NCBI GenBank assembly: GCA_002812745.2
Contig: NCSJ02000556.1
Coordinates: 1-17,570, forward strand
Direction: 5' to 3'
Length of the DNA: 17,570 nt
Source: Scytalidium lignicola
Lineage: Eukaryota; Ascomycota; Leotiomycetes
Positions 7,167-17,019 of this stretch are shown piece after piece. Position numbers and translations under genes: made by a program. Each line of letters begins with the position of its first letter. Position 1 is the stretch's first letter. Below the pieces are notes generated by a model, which saw nothing but the letters and a program-made list of their open reading frames with translations, had not been told where the DNA came from and did not search any database.

Positions 7167-8544
7167 ATGTTTGGTACTCTTCGTTATGATCAGGGCATGA
7201 TCGTAGAAGGACATGCGTATCCAACGCCTGCACGCCTAGCCTGCAGCTACTGTCGCTCAAAAAAGGTATGCCATGGCTTGTTCATATTGTAAACCTTAAT
7301 CGACAAATTTTAAATAAGCGGTCTGACTCGCATAGCTTAAATGCTCTGGTCAGAAGACTGGCTGTGCAAGATGCTTGTCGAGAAAGAGCAAGTGTGAATA
7401 CCCAGCGCCATCAAAAGACAAGCGAAGAAGATTTACTTCAACGAAGGCTCGTTTTGAATCACGACATGCAGGCTCATTGAGCACAACCCCAGTAGATCTC
7501 CAGGCTACCCCCCGGGAAAGGGATGTACATCTGGCGCAATATCTTGACATCCCCATTGACGAATCATTGCTTACGTGGAATGAAGGCTCAAATCAGCCTA
7601 TACACGATATAGAAATTCTCGAAAATTCTAACAATACTGGAACTGAAGCAGTTGATTTTACTGATATCAACTTTGTTATGACTGAAAGCCCACCCATCTT
7701 TTTAGATAACTTCTTGACGAATGTACCAGATGTTTCCAGGAGAAATATGAGCTCTCAAGATGCACTACTACTATCTGTCAGCGATGACAGCCCACCTACA
7801 AGCACCCAGAATTCTCAATATTCGATTCCTAGCGGCGTAATCTCATGTTCTGCTGGAGCCCAGCCGTCAGAACGACCATCCTTAGGGCAACAACATTCGG
7901 GATCTCAATTTGGGATTTATTCTGCTGCACCACAACCTTGTCAATGCATTACCTCTGCCCTCACTCTCATCGATGCCATCGCTATATCAGACACCCGCAT
8001 TGGCATCCAAAATGTTGCATACGGCTTGCAACTCAACAAGCGTGCCCTCTCTCTATACGCTCGGATGCTCTCCTGCTGCTATTGTTGCTCCAGCTCAGTC
8101 TCCAATCCACCAAGGGTTATTCACCTAATTCTCCTCTGTGAGAAGATTATGGAATCCTATGAGCACATCATTGGTATTTTGAAAAAGTGCTTCGAGAAAT
8201 TGATTACCATTGGCCGAGAAAGGGTAGTCATGTCAGAACTAAATGCGTGGAATGACGGCGAGTGGGCGAACCAGATACCGATTCATAACCAACAGGATCG
8301 AAGCGTGCAGGAAAACTCATTGTCAGCGGACTACCAGATTGATATGCTAGAGGAACCATGTGTGTTTGGTAGAGTAATATCAACCCAATTAGGGTCACTC
8401 AGAGCACTTGTGGTTCAGCTGAAGTCAGTTCTGAGAGGAAAGAATCTAGATACACACGTGTTGATAGCTGATGCAGTGGATGAGAAGGTAAAGAAATTGC
8501 TCTGGATCTGTACAGGGGAAGCCAGAATCATGAACTCGAGTTAA
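7167..8544 (+). CDS. AflR-like Zn2Cys6 transcription factor, 435 aa, one intron
   Basis: Exons 7167-7265 and 7336-8544; TAA at 8542. Splicing is needed to complete the zinc cluster: Cys26, Cys29, Cys36, Cys43, Cys46 and Cys53 give C-x2-C-x6-C-x6-C-x2-C-x6-C with the usual R-x-x-K after the second Cys. A basic stretch (K-D-K-R-R-R, residues 60-65) suits DNA contact or nuclear import. Residues 66-230 are a polar Ser/Thr/Asp-rich linker. From about 235 a C-Q-C-I-T-S-A-L block, an N-K-R-A-L-S-L-Y-A-R-M-L-S-C-C segment and a following helix resemble the AflR-type regulatory domain (Pfam PF08493). The length matches AflR proteins (about 430-445 aa). ATG at 7167 is the first in frame; 7197 is an alternative. 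No stops and no RIP signs, unlike its flanks. Known relatives activate polyketide clusters such as aflatoxin/sterigmatocystin; the target here is unknown, and no biosynthetic gene is in the window. Confidence 0.88.
7266..7335 (+). other. 70-bp intron of the regulator gene
   Basis: It starts GTATGC and ends CATAG, is phase 0, and has a CTGAC branch site (7323-7327) 8 bases before the acceptor. It splits the zinc cluster between Cys29 and Cys36. Removing it yields the exact Cys spacing, so the call is firm. Confidence 0.9.
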
Positions 8545-8990
8545 GACTCGATTCTCATAAAGGCTTGCCTCAGACTGTCTTCAGACCGTCGACATTAAAT
8601 GTCCAAGTCATTCTGTAGCAATGTCATAGCTTGTGAAGATGACCATGATATACCTCTAAAATTGGATAAGATTGATATTCGTAGGATTCCAATAGAACTT
8701 CAATCCACCTAGGAGTTAGCTGTAAAACCCATCTTCCTAGGAAGGTGAACAACACTTTTCACAGCAGCTATCAGATGTACAGAGTGCTTTCGGACACGTG
8801 ATATGTTCCACGAGAGAGCTTTCTTCTTCATATCTTTCACAAAGTCAAAGATCGCAATGAAGAAAAAAGATAGCCAGTCAGGTTTCCTTCAACGCCCACC
8901 CAATCTTTGTGACCGAAGCCAACAAAGAGAGGTGCACGTGATATATCATTACATAATCAACCTCCCTTTCAACTACCTCTTTTGTACAGC
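8545..8990. other. 3' flank of the regulator, island edge
   Basis: Ordinary base composition up to about 8990, then AT-rich. It should hold the regulator's 3' UTR; no clear AATAAA is seen. A 77-codon frame (8803-9036, plus) is open, but it has no recognisable domain and runs into the AT-rich debris, so I do not call it a gene. It contains the two CACGTGATAT copies listed separately. Confidence 0.5.
8795..8944. repeat. Pair of direct CACGTGATAT repeats
   Basis: CACGTGATAT occurs at 8795-8804 and 8935-8944, 140 bp apart, in the same direction. CACGTG is the core for bHLH-type factors and is also found in the copia LTR at 10830-10835, where it is again followed by ATAT, and in the gypsy LTR at 2294. 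The pair could be a regulatory site or the edge of an old repeat. Confidence 0.4.
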
Positions 8991-9280
8991 TCTAAATAGT
9001 AATAATAATAATGGATTTAACTATAACAAACTATAAGAAAAGCTATTTTAGTTTTAGTATAATAAAAGGAACAATAACCTTGGTTCTCTTTTAACAATAT
9101 AATTATAACTATTTTTAATATTACTACAATATAAAAAATCAACTTTAAATAAAACTATAAGTTATAACTTTATTAATGTGCTAATATATAAATAAAGACA
9201 ATGAAATCAGATTGTTATTAACTGTAAAGTTATATATTACTACCTTTAAACTATCTTTTAAATCTTCTTTCTTTAATACT

Positions 9281-9307
9281 TATTATTATTATTATTATTA
9301 TTATTAT
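9281..9307. repeat. (TAT)9 microsatellite
   Basis: Nine perfect TAT units in a row, inside AT-rich debris. Confidence 0.85.
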
Positions 9308-9666
9308 ATTAAATAATACTATTTTTGTTTAACAATTAACTTTAATATTAATTGTACATGTTCTTATCTTATATGTTAGTTATACTTTTAATAAAGGTTA
9401 TATCTAAAACGATAAAGCTTTTATAAGTTAAATTCGAGAAGTTGAGAATGTTAGAATAATTGTATATTATTATTGTAAATTAGACTACAACTTATAAACA
9501 GTTTGTATAATAGTTCTTAGTTTATTTAGTAATAGTCATTACAAATTATAAAAGGGTAACCAAATAATGTATAACAATCTTTAAACTACTTAAATTATAG
9601 TATAAGTTTTAGCTTTTGTTATTCTAAATATAATCTTAGTAAATAACTTTAGTAATTCTTTTAGTA

Positions 9667-9702
9667 CTTTTGCTCTTACTCTTACTTTTGCTCTTGCTTT
9701 TA
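9667..9702. repeat. Six-unit hexamer array (CTYTTR)
   Basis: Six adjacent hexamers CTTTTG, CTCTTA, CTCTTA, CTTTTG, CTCTTG, CTTTTA. The unit is CTYTTR throughout. A related array with four units is at 9841-9864. On the minus strand it could encode alternating Ser-Lys or Lys-Ala/Arg-Val, so it may be the relic of a low-complexity coding stretch. Confidence 0.6.
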
Positions 9703-9840
9703 ACGTTAATAGTTTTCATTATATTATACTAGCTTTAATTAGACTAGTTAGTTCATTCTAACTTAATAATAATAAGTAATCTTTTCTTTAAGCTGTACAA
9801 ACTATAATTAACTGTTTAAAAGCTAACTTTGTTGTTTTTA

Positions 9841-9864
9841 TACTTGTTCTTGCTTTTACTCTTA
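9841..9864. repeat. Second hexamer array, four units
   Basis: TACTTG, TTCTTG, CTTTTA, CTCTTA: same unit type as 9667-9702, about 140 bases downstream. The first two units differ by C-to-T or an A in the first positions. Confidence 0.4.
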
Positions 9865-10432
9865 TTAGCCTTCTTTTAACTAAAAGGCTAGATAACCTTA
9901 CAAAGACATTTTAAGATTATGTCTTAAAGGTTATAAAGATAACTTATTCTGAGCAGAAATACTGTTAAGCTTAACTTTAAATAAAACTAGTTATGTTAGT
10001 CATAATTAACAATAAAAAGAAAAAAGTGAAAATTTTATAAAAAGTTTTAATTGAATATATTATAAAATTTTTTTTCTTTTTTTTCTTTTTTTTTNATACT
10101 TTTAAAATGTTCTGAATTGTAATATATGTAAATATTAAACTATAAGATCATTTAATATTTTAAGATATATTACATTAGTAATTATAATAGCTTTTCTTAG
10201 TAAAAGAATAGATAACCTTTTTTTTAAAAGTAGTTTAAAAGATTATTATATAAAACTGATTATGTATAAAAACAAAATTATATAAATTAAAGTTAACTTT
10301 GTTAAATGATTAACTTTAAGCTTTATTTATAATTATAACAAAGTATACTTAAAGGAAAAACTACTTGTAGTCAAGTATAAATAATAGATTAACTTTGTTT
10401 AAAAAGAGTTTAATTCAAGGAATTGTACGTTT

Positions 10433-10463
10433 TTAACTGTTAAAATCACCTTCTAACAGTTAA
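10433..10463. repeat. Perfect 10-bp inverted repeat
   Basis: TTAACTGTTA and TAACAGTTAA are separated by an 11-base loop. In AT-rich sequence this could arise by chance; no nearby gene gives it a role. Confidence 0.4.
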
Positions 10464-10805
10464 CCTTCAATTATATACACTTGTAAAGTAATTATAATTA
10501 TTCAATTACTATTATATAATTTTTTAACAGAATATAAATTGTATATTAACATTATTAGAACATTAACTTTTAGTATAAGCTTAGAAGAAAATAAATATGA
10601 AAGTTTGATTAATTATAACATTTTACAGAATATTAATATAAACTATTATTTTATTTGTTCATATTAGTTAAATTTACAAACATATAAAAANTATTTAACT
10701 TTTGAAAACTACTTTAAAACCTTTATATTTAACTTTTTTNATTATATGATTTAACGTTGTAAGTAAAGCTTTATTATAAAAAATATCAAATTTAGTAAAA
10801 GTATA

Positions 10806-11413
10806 TGTTGGTAAAATAACGGTTACGTACACGTGATATTCACGTGCCCTTGTAAGCTAGTCCTGATTAGGTAGTAAGAATGAGTAAAGCTCTTATAGCT
10901 TTACTCTTCTACCTTTAATTGTATAATAACCATAGAATAGTACAATGAGTATATTATGTATAATTATGTATTGTACTTTGTATTACAGGTGAACTGATAT
11001 TAATCAGTTTGTACATATAAATTAAGAGATTATTATTCAATCAGTTAAACATTAAGCAGTCTACTTTTAAAGTTGAATCTTAGGAGATTACAACTTCTAT
11101 TTGGTTAAATGTCTAGCAGTTCATTTACAAAGCTGAAATCTACTTAGTTAAAGGAGGAAACAACTATTTACTAACTTATAGCTTGATTAGTTAAATGTTA
11201 AGCAGTTTACTTTTGTAATTGTTATTATTAAACCTGTTTTTGCTAAAAACAACATGTTTAGTTAGACATTAAGTAATCTACTTACAAAGTTGTATAATTA
11301 GCTAATTAATTAATTCTATTTGAAAAACTATTCTTTTACAACTTATTTTCATCAATTTCTATTTAAAAACCACTTACATTCTTTATTACTCTTCTTATAA
11401 ACCAGAAACAACA
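10806..11413 (+). repeat. Ty1/copia 5' LTR (608 bp)
   Basis: It starts TGTTG and ends CAACA, a perfect 5-bp terminal inverted repeat. The block is repeated at 16156-16661 (plus) and, for its first 189 bp, at 14578-14766 (minus). Within it are two close CACGTG sites (10830-10835, 10841-10846) and four copies of a roughly 33-bp unit with core GTTAAATGTTAAGCAGTCTA (about 11042, 11103, 11189, 11260). It is followed directly by a primer-binding-like sequence and then gag, so it is the 5' LTR. Moderate RIP. Confidence 0.85.
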
Positions 11414-11429
11414 TATCAAAATCATAATC
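11414..11429 (+). promoter_or_regulatory. RIPed primer-binding site of the copia element
   Basis: TATCAAAATCATAATC starts one base after the LTR end. The well-known initiator-tRNA-Met primer-binding sequence of copia elements includes TATCAGAGC; three G-to-A/C-to-T changes explain the difference. Position and sequence together support the call. Confidence 0.5.
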
Positions 11430-11453
11430 TTTTACTTTACCTTTACTTTCATC

Positions 11454-14400
11454 ATGGAATTACAAGTCTTTACAAGTATACAAGAGAATTTAAGAGCTTA
11501 TAGAATTATGATGATCAAGAAGACTAAGAAGTTATTATACTCTTAAAGACATTTGTCCAAGCTCTTAAGATTATAAAGTTTATTACTTACAAGTAAATAC
11601 TCTTTATACTTAAGTATAATTAACTTTGCTTTTTAGTTACTTAAGTATCTTGTGTTAATATCAGTGGACAACAACATAAAGCTTAAGAATAATAGAAAAT
11701 ATAATAAAAATNAAAAAATATAAAGGAGAATATAAGGGAAAACAAATTAGAAATTATTATAAAGGTAATAGAGAACATTGTAAAAGTAAATTAAATAACA
11801 TTAATTAAGAAATAAAAATAAGGAATAAACCTTAAGAATACTATTATAAAGGACATATAAGAATACTTAATTACTAAGGTTTATAAGTATTACCTTAATA
11901 GAATTAATAATATAAACTTATAAGACTTATTCTAAGAAGACTTCAAGAACTTTACAGTTGATATCTTCAAGGTTATTACTCAGAAAGAGATATAAAGCTT
12001 ATAGAATTGCTTTTATTATGATAGTATATATATAATGCATAATACTAAGAGTATTACAATTACTTAGACTTTTGTAAACATCATACAAGAGAAGGAATAA
12101 CACTTATAAAGTGAAGAAGACTTTCAACATACTTCTTAAGACCTTTAAAAAGACTTATTACCTTTATAATTATTATACTTCTTATAACTACTTACCTTAT
12201 AAACACTTAAATCAACTTCAAGGTTCTTAGTTTAATATACACAAGTTAAGAATCAAGTACTTTTCTGACCTTTATAACCTCTTAGAATAATTACTAATAG
12301 TTTTATAAGTTATAACAAGATTATAGCTTTCATCATAAGCTTAACTTATTACTATCACCTTCAACTCAGCTTATATATATAAAACAAGTCTTTAATATCA
12401 TCAAGATGTACATAGAAGACTAGAAATACAATAGAGTAACTAACAACTTCAAATATAAATTGATAATCTTCAAGAGTTATTATGAACAAATAAAATTGTT
12501 AAAGGAATTCTATATCAAAGTATTTCTTACTATATTAAGATTAGTAAAAAGTTATTTTATTGTTAATAACCTTGTTAAACGTACATTTGAAGAAGTATAT
12601 ACTTACTTATACAACTTTTACAAAGAACTTATATATTATTATTGAATTTATATTAAATAAGAAGGTATAACATTAGCCTTAATCATAATTATAAACCTTA
12701 GGAAAATAATGCTTAAGAATGTACAATTACTTATTAACAAGTTTTAAAAGCTTTAATATAACCTTTAACTAACTTACAAGACAATTAATATTCTTTATAA
12801 GAAGTTGATTACTACTTGTTAAGGATCTTCAGCATATAGATATGTTATTTCAGACTTATCAAGAGACTTAAAGTAATTTATCAACAAACTTTACTTGTTT
12901 ATTATATTATATGAAAAGGAAAAAGAATAAGAATATCATAATGAAACTTACTTTATAAATTATCATTATTATATTAATCATGGAGTAAACTAACAATTCA
13001 ATTCATAAGGCTTTAAGCATATTACTTTATACTCTTAGATATAAAGAAGATACTTCATATACAAAAGAGAAGGATACTAATCATAAAAAACACTTATAAG
13101 AAGAGCAAGATGTAGAGAAAGTACATTTTAAAACTAAAAGTATAAATAAATTTAACTTTAATATCCATAACTTTAAATAATGTTTTAATAAATAGTTTAA
13201 ACAATACATTGTCAATTGTAAAGGAAATGACTCTGAAGAAGAACTAAACCTTACTTTTAAAACCTTATTTGTTAACAATAACTTAAAAACAAACTTTGAA
13301 GAACTTAATTAGCTTAAAACTACATTCTTTATTATAACTATGTTCTTTACCTTATGTNAAAAGTTTCCTAGTAGAATTAACTATACTAATTATTACAGAA
13401 CTAGTTAATAATACTTTCTTATACTAATTAATTACCAAGATGCTAACAACTAAGAATTACCCTTAAGAACTTAACCTAAAAACCTTCATAACAATCATAA
13501 CAGAAGTGTATAATGTAAAAAGCTTAACAAGGTACAATTCAAGACAATTTCATAGAATCTTGATTAATACAAAAGTTATAAAGTACTTTACAACCAATTA
13601 CAGTTAATTTAAAACTTTATAACAAACAAATCAAACTATAATACTCAATACTACAGCTAAGAGTATAATAATAATATAATTCAAAATTAAAAGTACAACT
13701 TTAATAAGTTTTATACTAATAAATACACTAATTAGACAAATTGAATTCTATATAATTAAGTTAATCATATTCTTTTTACTATGCTTAACAGATATAGACT
13801 AATTAAACATGTATTTCAACAACCTTATAAACTTACTTGTTACCTTATAAGGAAATGTCCTAGTCATACAATAATTTAACCATAACTTTCTACTTTAAAA
13901 TATATCTTTACATACTTTTGTTTTTGATTTACTAAAGGAAAACCCTTGTTTCTTAATCAACATAGAATTATAACATTTACACAAACATTCTAATCACTTG
14001 TTAATAGCTAGACTATAATGTATATTAAACTATATAAGCTATAATATCAACAAGAATACATTAAAATACCTTATTAAGTTTTATACTTACTATTAACATT
14101 ATAAAAAGTCTAAGAAGATTTAGATTCAACTTATAAGATAATGTCAACTTCAACTACTTTATTATTATCAACATCTTTTATATTGATAATAAATTAATAC
14201 TCTATATCATCAATGAAGGAATATATTATTAAGCTAGTAAATAACTTTAGAATATCAACATAAAGTATACTTAGGACACTTTATAAGCTTATTAGATTAA
14301 CATTTACTTAGAATCTCTAAACTAGATTATAATTAATATTAGAAAAAACTTTATTAGTAAGGAGTTTTAACAAAGTATTATAACTATAAGAATAACTTTA

Positions 14401-14577
14401 AAAGTAGTCTTAGTGAAAGCTTATAACTTAATTAGTTATATTAAATAATATTATATATTTGTATAATATACTTATTAAATAATTTTAATAAAAATATAAC
14501 TTTATAAATAATTTTTAAAGTTGTTAATGATTTTGTAAGACTTGATAAACTTATTTTTACATTATTAGTTTATGTCG
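11454..14577 (+). pseudogene. Ty1/copia Gag-protease-integrase, RIP-degraded, cut at 14577
   Basis: ATG at 11454 starts a Gag frame; the Gag core is clear from about 12370 to 12960 (longest open stretch 12460-12645). In order follow a Cys-rich finger (13051-13080) with three Cys codons now Tyr, an acidic region (about 13230-13310), the protease (13566-13574, D-T-G now N-T-K), a GAG-pre-integrase zinc domain (about 13960-14095; His kept, C-x2-C now Y-x2-Y at 14082-14093) and the integrase core. Its catalytic D, D, E read N (14170), N (14335) and K (14416). Integrase-like sequence with an F-K-V-V-N-D and L-L-V-Y block continues to 14577, where an inverted LTR piece starts. Stops and frameshifts are frequent; Ns at 11712 and 13358. 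RT core is missing. Assignment is firm although every catalytic site is lost. Confidence 0.85.
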
Positions 14578-14766
14578 GTTCACTTGTAATACCAAGTATA
14601 GTATGTAATTATATATAATATACTTGTTATGTTATTCTATGGTTATTATATGATTAAAGGTAGAAGAACAAAGTTGTAAGAGCTTCGCTTATTCTTATTA
14701 CTTAATCAGGACTAGCTTATAAGGGCACATGAATATTATATGTATATAATTGCTATTCTATTAACA
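14578..14766 (-). repeat. Inverted copia LTR fragment (first 189 bp)
   Basis: The reverse complement matches the copia LTR from its TGTT start (14766) to an internal point equal to 10994. It is RIPed. On its right lies the pol 3' end of a minus-strand copia piece, in the normal order for a 3' LTR. On its left it abuts the plus-strand integrase frame without spacer, which marks a rearrangement breakpoint. Confidence 0.8.
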
Positions 14767-14849
14767 CTAAAACCACTTTAAAAATGGTTATATATTACAA
14801 CTCTTAAAATGCTCAAATCTGTAGAGTTTTCTTATTATATGTTAATTGC

Positions 14850-16155
14850 CTAATTAGGAATAACTCCAAATCCCTCCTCTATACAATTTTCTATTCCGCC
14901 ACTTACGCTGTCATGTTCTACCTATTCTACCACTTCCAATTACACTTTATTTATATCTAATAACTGTTTCAAAGTGTTAAATGGCTTTTCTTTGATCATA
15001 AAATCAGTTAGATTTATAATTCCTTCAATCCATTATATCTCAGCAATCTAGCATTATTTGTACACTTAGCAAAAGCATATCATGTTAATCATAAACTGCT
15101 TTTCTTATATGGTTCTCAACTTGATAAGGTAATTGTATAATAACCTTAAATCTATACATATAACTAATAAGAAGTTAATTTCAAGGATTCCTTTGATAGT
15201 TGACTTGATCATAACTCTTATATTAAATCCATAGACTATTCTGTACAATTCTAAGGTTAAAACACTTTATATAACCTTCTTACACTTAATTAACATCTAG
15301 TATAATATATTTATGTTTCTCTTTTAGTTTACAAGTACTATGATATAGCCTATTTATAACAATAAGTCTTTGTTATTCATAAATAAAACATTTATAAAGA
15401 CTAATAACTATAATATTTCCTTTTCAAGTTTAATAAATTATATTCCCTTAATAACATTCTGGATCTACTATTATAAACATTTATTCAATGACTTCATATC
15501 TTCTTAACTAGGATCAATAGCTTAAACAACTATTAATAAGTTATATAACACCTTTAATTAATAGACTAAAGTTATATATACTCCTTGAACATATTATATA
15601 ATATATTACTCTTTAATAATAAAGTTTTGACATATAATTCCTTATAAACTTATTATAATAACTAGTTTCCTAGTTACAAGCTGTAGATTAACATATTAAC
15701 ACTCTTAAGTAAGTGAAATTCTAATATTGTTCAATTGTATAATATTCTTATTAAACTTGATTCCTTTGTTAATAATCAATATTTTATATTCTTTTACTAG
15801 AAAATTAACCTTTTTCAACTATTCTTATTTAAGTTCAGCAAATTGAATATCTTTAACAAATAAGGTATTATCAATTTAAAGCCTTACAACATTAAAAGGT
15901 TTAATACTGTATAACAAGCAAAAGTTATATGTTAACAATTTTATAATAAGCACTTTAACATAATAAAAGTAATAAGTCTAGAACTAATAATTTCCAACTT
16001 CAAAAACTTTGTAAAATAACCTTATAACTTGTAAGATTAAGCTTTTACAAAGACTAAGTTGCTTTATAAGCTTTAAAGATAACTATATATAGAAATCTTA
16101 ATTTAACAAAGTAGTAAACTACATATACATTTGTAAAATGTCTTATAAGTATAAG
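14850..16155 (-). pseudogene. Ty1/copia RT C-terminal end and RNase H, RIP-degraded
   Basis: Read from 16155 down, recognisable sequence starts near 15880 with V-K-D-I-Q-F-A-E-L (about 15860-15835). It continues through the end of the reverse transcriptase, then the RNase H: an F-x-D-A-S type block with the first Asp changed to Asn (15392-15390), an E-L-Y block, a second catalytic Asp kept in a C-x-D-L-R block, and the final A-D-x-M-T-K motif as T-D-F-M-I-K (about 15025-15005). The stop is TAG at 14852-14850. The last 30 codons near 14870-14960 are hardly RIPed. The RT core with its Y-x-D-D motif is missing. It is the 3' half belonging with 10806-14577, or another copy, lying in the opposite direction. 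15880-16155 is likely pol but too decayed to place. Confidence 0.8.
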
Positions 16156-16661
16156 TATTAAGAGTAATATATTGGTTACATGCATGTGATACTCACATAC
16201 TATGTAAACTAGTCCTGATTAAGTAGTAAGAATGAGCAAAGCTCTTACAACTTTACTCTTTTACCCCCTTTTCAAAACAAATAATTATAGAATAACACAA
16301 TAAGTATATTATGTATAATTGTATACTGTACTTCATACTACAAGTAAACCAACATTAATCAGTTTATATATACAGATTAGGAGATTATTGTTTAATTAGT
16401 TAAATGTTAAGTAATTTACCTTTAAAGTTAAATCTTAAGAGATTACAACTTCTGTTTAATTAAATATCTAATAATTTACTTACAAAGTTGAAATCTACTT
16501 AGTTAAAAGAGGAAATAATTATTTATCAACTTATAACTTAATTAGTTAGATATTAAGTAATCTACTTTTGTAATTGTTATTATTAAACTTGTTTTTGCTA
16601 AAAACAATATATTCAATTAGATGTTAAGCAGTCTACTTACAAAGTTATATAATCAGTTGTT
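16156..16661 (+). repeat. Copia LTR, third copy, 3' end cut by gypsy LTR
   Basis: It matches 10806-11304 along its length, with the same four 33-bp units and the CACGTG sites decayed to CATGTG and CACATA. It is more RIPed. The last 110 or so bases are missing because the gypsy LTR starts at 16662. Either the 3' LTR of the copia element at 10806 or a separate insertion. Confidence 0.8.
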
Positions 16662-17019
16662 TGTTATAAGTTTTGTTATAACACGTTAATTAGTATAAGC
16701 TTAAGGCTTAGTACAAATATACTGTACAAAAGAACTTAACAATTAAACAGTCACATAAGGAGGATCTAGGACTTAAGAAGTTTAAGGTCTATTAGCTTAA
16801 GACTTGAGGACTTGAAGGTTTAAAGGTCCAACTGTATTTTATTATCTATATAAATATACTATAAGAACATAAGAGTAAACTCCTTATGTTCAACTTAAAT
16901 ACATTATTAGATTTTACCCTTAACTTAGTCACCTGCTCAAGTATTTTCTGTTTCTACTATCCTTGAACATCTACCTTATCCTTGTTATTTAATAACCTGG
17001 ATAATGTAGTTTTATAATA
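16662..17019 (+). repeat. RIPed 5' LTR of gypsy element 2
   Basis: It starts TGTTAT and ends ATAATA, 358 bp, and aligns fully with 4471-4825 and with the intact 343-bp LTR. The TATA stretch (TATCTATATAAAT) is near 16843-16855. It is directly followed by the Gag leader, so this is a 5' LTR. It interrupts the copia LTR, hence it inserted later than that element. Confidence 0.85.

Larger units (their letters stand above)
8991..10805. other. AT-rich debris, no gene recognised
   Basis: About 1.8 kb with stops in all frames and no domain I can name. It holds an (ATT)n microsatellite (9281-9307), two short hexamer arrays (9667-9702, 9841-9864), a loosely repeated block (AAAAGRMTAGATAACCTT, near 9890 and 10205), T-rich runs (10069-10094) and one hairpin (10433-10463). 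It is probably RIPed transposon sequence too old to identify. Ns at 10095, 10691 and 10740. Confidence 0.45.

Noticed and set aside
7845..8141. Open frames overlapping the regulator (7845-8141, 7910-8128, 7268-7480 plus; 7350-7556 minus)
   Set aside because: Shadows in other frames of the regulator gene, which has the zinc cluster and correct splicing.
8803..9036. 77-residue open frame after the regulator
   Set aside because: No domain, poor start support, and it crosses from the island into AT-rich debris; likely chance.
10433..10463. Transcription terminator hairpin
   Set aside because: Rho-independent terminators are a bacterial feature; no gene ends here and the stem is AT-rich.
13081..13278. 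65-residue minus-strand open frame
   Set aside because: Antisense of the acidic region in the copia polyprotein.
10806..14766. A DNA transposon with about 190-bp inverted ends
   Set aside because: The shared sequence extends to about 500 bp in the third copy, is followed by a primer-binding site and copia gag, and the inverted piece follows RNase H as an LTR would.
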